64,000 nucleotides of DNA, taken from the NCBI RefSeq assembly GCF_023541015.1, contig NZ_JALNPR010000001.1, positions 248,001 to 312,000 on the forward strand, written 5' to 3'. This document shows, in pieces, positions 62,104 to 64,000 of this stretch. Position 1 is the first letter of the stretch; each line of letters opens with the position of its first letter. A program made the translations under genes and the position numbers. The notes under the pieces are model-generated. The model was not told the DNA's origin. It saw only the letters and a program-made list of their open reading frames with translations, and searched no databases. Origin of the DNA: Marivivens donghaensis. GTDB lineage: Bacteria > Pseudomonadota > Alphaproteobacteria > Rhodobacterales > Rhodobacteraceae.

Positions 62104-63000
62104 TCAACGTCTTACTGCAGCCCGCAACCAGTCACGAAAAAGCCTGACCTCGGCGCTGGGCTCTTGGCCATCGGGAAGGATCAGGGCGTAGGCATCGCCT
62201 GTTTCGAACTTTCGCCCGCTGGCCAGAACCAGAGTGCCACGGTCGAGCGATTGCCGCGCGATCACATGCGGCACGATGCCAACGCCAAGTCCCGCAATCG
62301 CGGCATCGATTACCATGTCAAAGTGGTCTAGACGCGCCCCTCGTAGTGCCCGACGCGGGTCTGCCTCTCCATCGCGAAACCAGTCGAGCCAGAGGGTCGG
62401 ACGAGTGGATTGCTGCAACAGGGGCAGATTCAACAGGTCGGTGTCCGACAGATTTGATGCCCCTTTGAGTAGTGCAGGGGAGGCTACGACCACCAGATTT
62501 TCGGGCAAGATGATCTCTGCCGTTGATCCTGTCGGTTGATGCGTTTTGCGCATGATTGCCAGATCGACAGGATCGCGGATGAAATCCACGGGGTCGAGCC
62601 GGGCAGAAATGTCGAGGCTGATGTCAGGCGCAATCGCCGTAAATCCCGGTAGGCGCGGGATCAGCCAACTGCGGACAAAGCTGGGCAGGGCGGCGATCCG
62701 CAGGATTGACGTGCGCCCACCAAAGGCCATTACGCCAACAGAGGCATCGTCGAGTTGCGCCAATATGGCTTCGGCTTTGTCGAGAAAGGCATGGCCGGCA
62801 GGGGACAGCACCAGCCGTTTTCGCACACGGTTAAAGAGGGCAACGCCCAGACGATCCTCAAGCGTGGCAAGTGACCGCGATACCGCGCTTTGCGTGAGGT
62901 TTAAATGCCCCGCGGCGAGCGTCGTTGTGCCAAGCCGTGCACATGCGGTGAAAGACTGTAGTTCGGGAATGGATGGGGTGTAACTCTGGCGCATGTTCAT
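62104..63000 (-). CDS. LysR-family regulator, divergent from glutaryl-CoA dehydrogenase
   Basis: 298 residues. HTH HLNLTQSAVSRSLATLEDRL, effector domain complete, GcvA-type. It diverges from the acyl-CoA dehydrogenase at 63094 and lies 61 bases upstream of modB on the same strand. Control of glutaryl-CoA dehydrogenase is likely (inference); in related bacteria such regulators sit next to gcdH. Confidence 0.88.
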   Translation of the reverse strand: MNMRQSYTPSIPELQSFTACARLGTTTLAAGHLNLTQSAVSRSLATLEDRLGVALFNRVRKRLVLSPAGHAFLDKAEAILAQLDDASVGVMAFGGRTSILRIAALPSFVRSWLIPRLPGFTAIAPDISLDISARLDPVDFIRDPVDLAIMRKTHQPTGSTAEIILPENLVVVASPALLKGASNLSDTDLLNLPLLQQSTRPTLWLDWFRDGEADPRRALRGARLDHFDMVIDAAIAGLGVGIVPHVIARQSLDRGTLVLASGRKFETGDAYALILPDGQEPSAEVRLFRDWLRAAVRR

Positions 63001-63093
63001 GACTATAACTCATCAAATTCAATTATTAAATCGTTTGTTTTTTGGCGCCCTTAGGGGCAGTCTCTGCGCAACTTCAGACGAAAGGTTTCCCTC

Positions 63094-64000
63094 ATGCCCG
63101 CACTCAAGCCCAAAGACGCCCCCGATCTTGGTTCCTTTGACTGGACCGATCCGCTGCGTATGTCTGGTCAGCTGACCGAAGATGAACGCATGATCGCAGA
63201 GAGTGCGCGGGCCTATGCGACCGAAAAATTGCTGCCACGGGTGAAGGACGCCTTCCTGACCGAACACACCGACCCCGCGATTTTCCGCGAGATGGGCGAG
63301 ATGGGCCTTTTGGGCGTCACAGTGCCAGAGGAATACGGCGGGCTTGGCGGGTCGTATGTCTCTTATGGCCTTGTTGCGCGGGAAATTGAGCGTGTGGACA
63401 GCGGCTACCGCTCGATGATGTCGGTGCAGTCCTCGCTCGTTATGTATCCGATCTACGCTTACGGCACCGAAGAGCAGCGGATGAAATACCTGCCGAAACT
63501 GGCGTCGGGCGAATGGATCGGCTGTTTTGGCCTGACCGAACCCGATGCGGGCTCTGACCCTGCGGGCATGAAAACCCGCGCGGAAAAGACCGCGAATGGC
63601 TACAAAATCACTGGGTCCAAAATGTGGATCAGCAACTCGCCTATTGCGGACGTGTTCGTGGTTTGGGCAAAGTCCGAAGCGCATGATGGTAAGATCAAAG
63701 GCTTCGTCCTTGAGAAAGGGATGAAGGGTCTGTCGGCGCCGAAGATCGAAAACAAGGTATCCCTGCGGGCGTCCATCACGGGTGAGATCGTCATGGACGG
63801 CGTTGAGGTGGGCGAAGATGCGCTGTTGCCCAATGTGTCGGGCCTCAAGGGACCGTTCGGCTGTCTGAACCGCGCACGCTATGGTATCGCGTGGGGCGTT
63901 ATGGGCGCGGCAGAGTTCTGCTGGCACGCGGCACGCCAATACGGTCTGGATCGTAAGCAGTTCAACAAACCGATCGCGCAGACCCAGCTTTTCCAGAAAA
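63094..64000 (+). CDS. gcdH: Glutaryl-CoA dehydrogenase (partial, cut by window end)
   Basis: About 302 residues are visible from the ATG at 63094, with no stop before the window end; the full protein is about 400. The acyl-CoA dehydrogenase blocks are clear: [60 protein letters not shown]. The N-terminal [18 protein letters not shown] is typical of GcdH. The enzyme dehydrogenates and decarboxylates glutaryl-CoA to crotonyl-CoA in lysine and tryptophan breakdown. The catalytic Glu would lie outside the window. Confidence 0.93.
   Translation, partial: MPALKPKDAPDLGSFDWTDPLRMSGQLTEDERMIAESARAYATEKLLPRVKDAFLTEHTDPAIFREMGEMGLLGVTVPEEYGGLGGSYVSYGLVAREIERVDSGYRSMMSVQSSLVMYPIYAYGTEEQRMKYLPKLASGEWIGCFGLTEPDAGSDPAGMKTRAEKTANGYKITGSKMWISNSPIADVFVVWAKSEAHDGKIKGFVLEKGMKGLSAPKIENKVSLRASITGEIVMDGVEVGEDALLPNVSGLKGPFGCLNRARYGIAWGVMGAAEFCWHAARQYGLDRKQFNKPIAQTQLFQK

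Noticed and set aside
1-64000. CRISPR arrays, tRNA or rRNA genes, prophage
   Set aside because: No regularly spaced direct repeats, no tRNA cloverleaf I could support, and no phage structural genes were seen on reading both strands.

Overview
The window looks like a chromosomal segment of a marine alphaproteobacterium of the Rhodobacterales (Roseobacter-type). The reasons are the family content (HpbD-like betaine epimerase, QAT-type betaine transporter, Rieske betaine demethylase, urate degradation with a membrane urate hydroxylase), the gene order and the codon use. This is inferred from protein families only; no rRNA or other firm taxonomic marker is present.

Layout. (1) 0-11.2 kb: a LysR gene divergent from a tightly overlapping set. 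It comprises an aldehyde dehydrogenase, an M19 dipeptidase homologue with a degenerate metal site, a 555-residue protein I cannot place, a DUF3726-like protein and an Ldh-family oxidoreductase with an altered active site. A betaine-type ABC transporter and an epimerase matching hydroxyproline-betaine 2-epimerase (HpbD) follow. This is the best candidate for an undescribed catabolic system. (2) 11.2-16.4 kb: a scar of mobile DNA with an intact IS6-family element, a dctM remnant joined to an alpha/beta-hydrolase remnant, decayed IS3 and IS5 transposases, and a photolyase-like gene. (3) 16.4-24.2 kb: a glycosyltransferase-like orphan, a D-amino-acid dehydrogenase, a rhodanese, ribosomal protein S21, a glpD/glpK remnant, a PAS-LuxR regulator, and a thiolase/acyl-CoA ligase/3-hydroxybutyrate dehydrogenase operon. 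(4) 24.5-28.8 kb: a subtilase with lipoprotein signal and a LysR/SbtA-like permease pair. (5) 28.8-38.6 kb: a PfkB kinase and aldolase, then xylABGHF with a divergent ROK regulator. (6) 38.6-41.4 kb: a CRTAC1-type repeat protein facing a di-haem MauG-like peroxidase. (7) 41.5-49.5 kb: urate/allantoin catabolism (puuD, uraH, fused puuE-uraD, allA, NCS2 permease, allE) with two LysR genes. (8) 49.6-55.5 kb: a stachydrine/N-methylproline type demethylation cluster. (9) 55.5-59 kb: an Lrp-controlled trio (PLP ammonia-lyase, M24 hydrolase, EutA/maleate-isomerase-like). (10) 59-64 kb: an AGE-family isomerase, modBC without modA, and a LysR gene divergent from glutaryl-CoA dehydrogenase (cut by the window end).

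How it fits together. Several modules point to use of algal osmolytes and nitrogen compounds: betaine uptake and epimerisation, N-demethylation by a Rieske system and a flavin demethylase, oxidation of a D-amino acid, and a semialdehyde dehydrogenase feeding 2-oxoglutarate. The set is split over 50 kb and the expected HypD-type deaminase is not in the window, so a single pathway is a hypothesis. The purine branch runs from urate to allantoate and again from ureidoglycine to glyoxylate, but the allantoate-cleaving enzyme is absent here.
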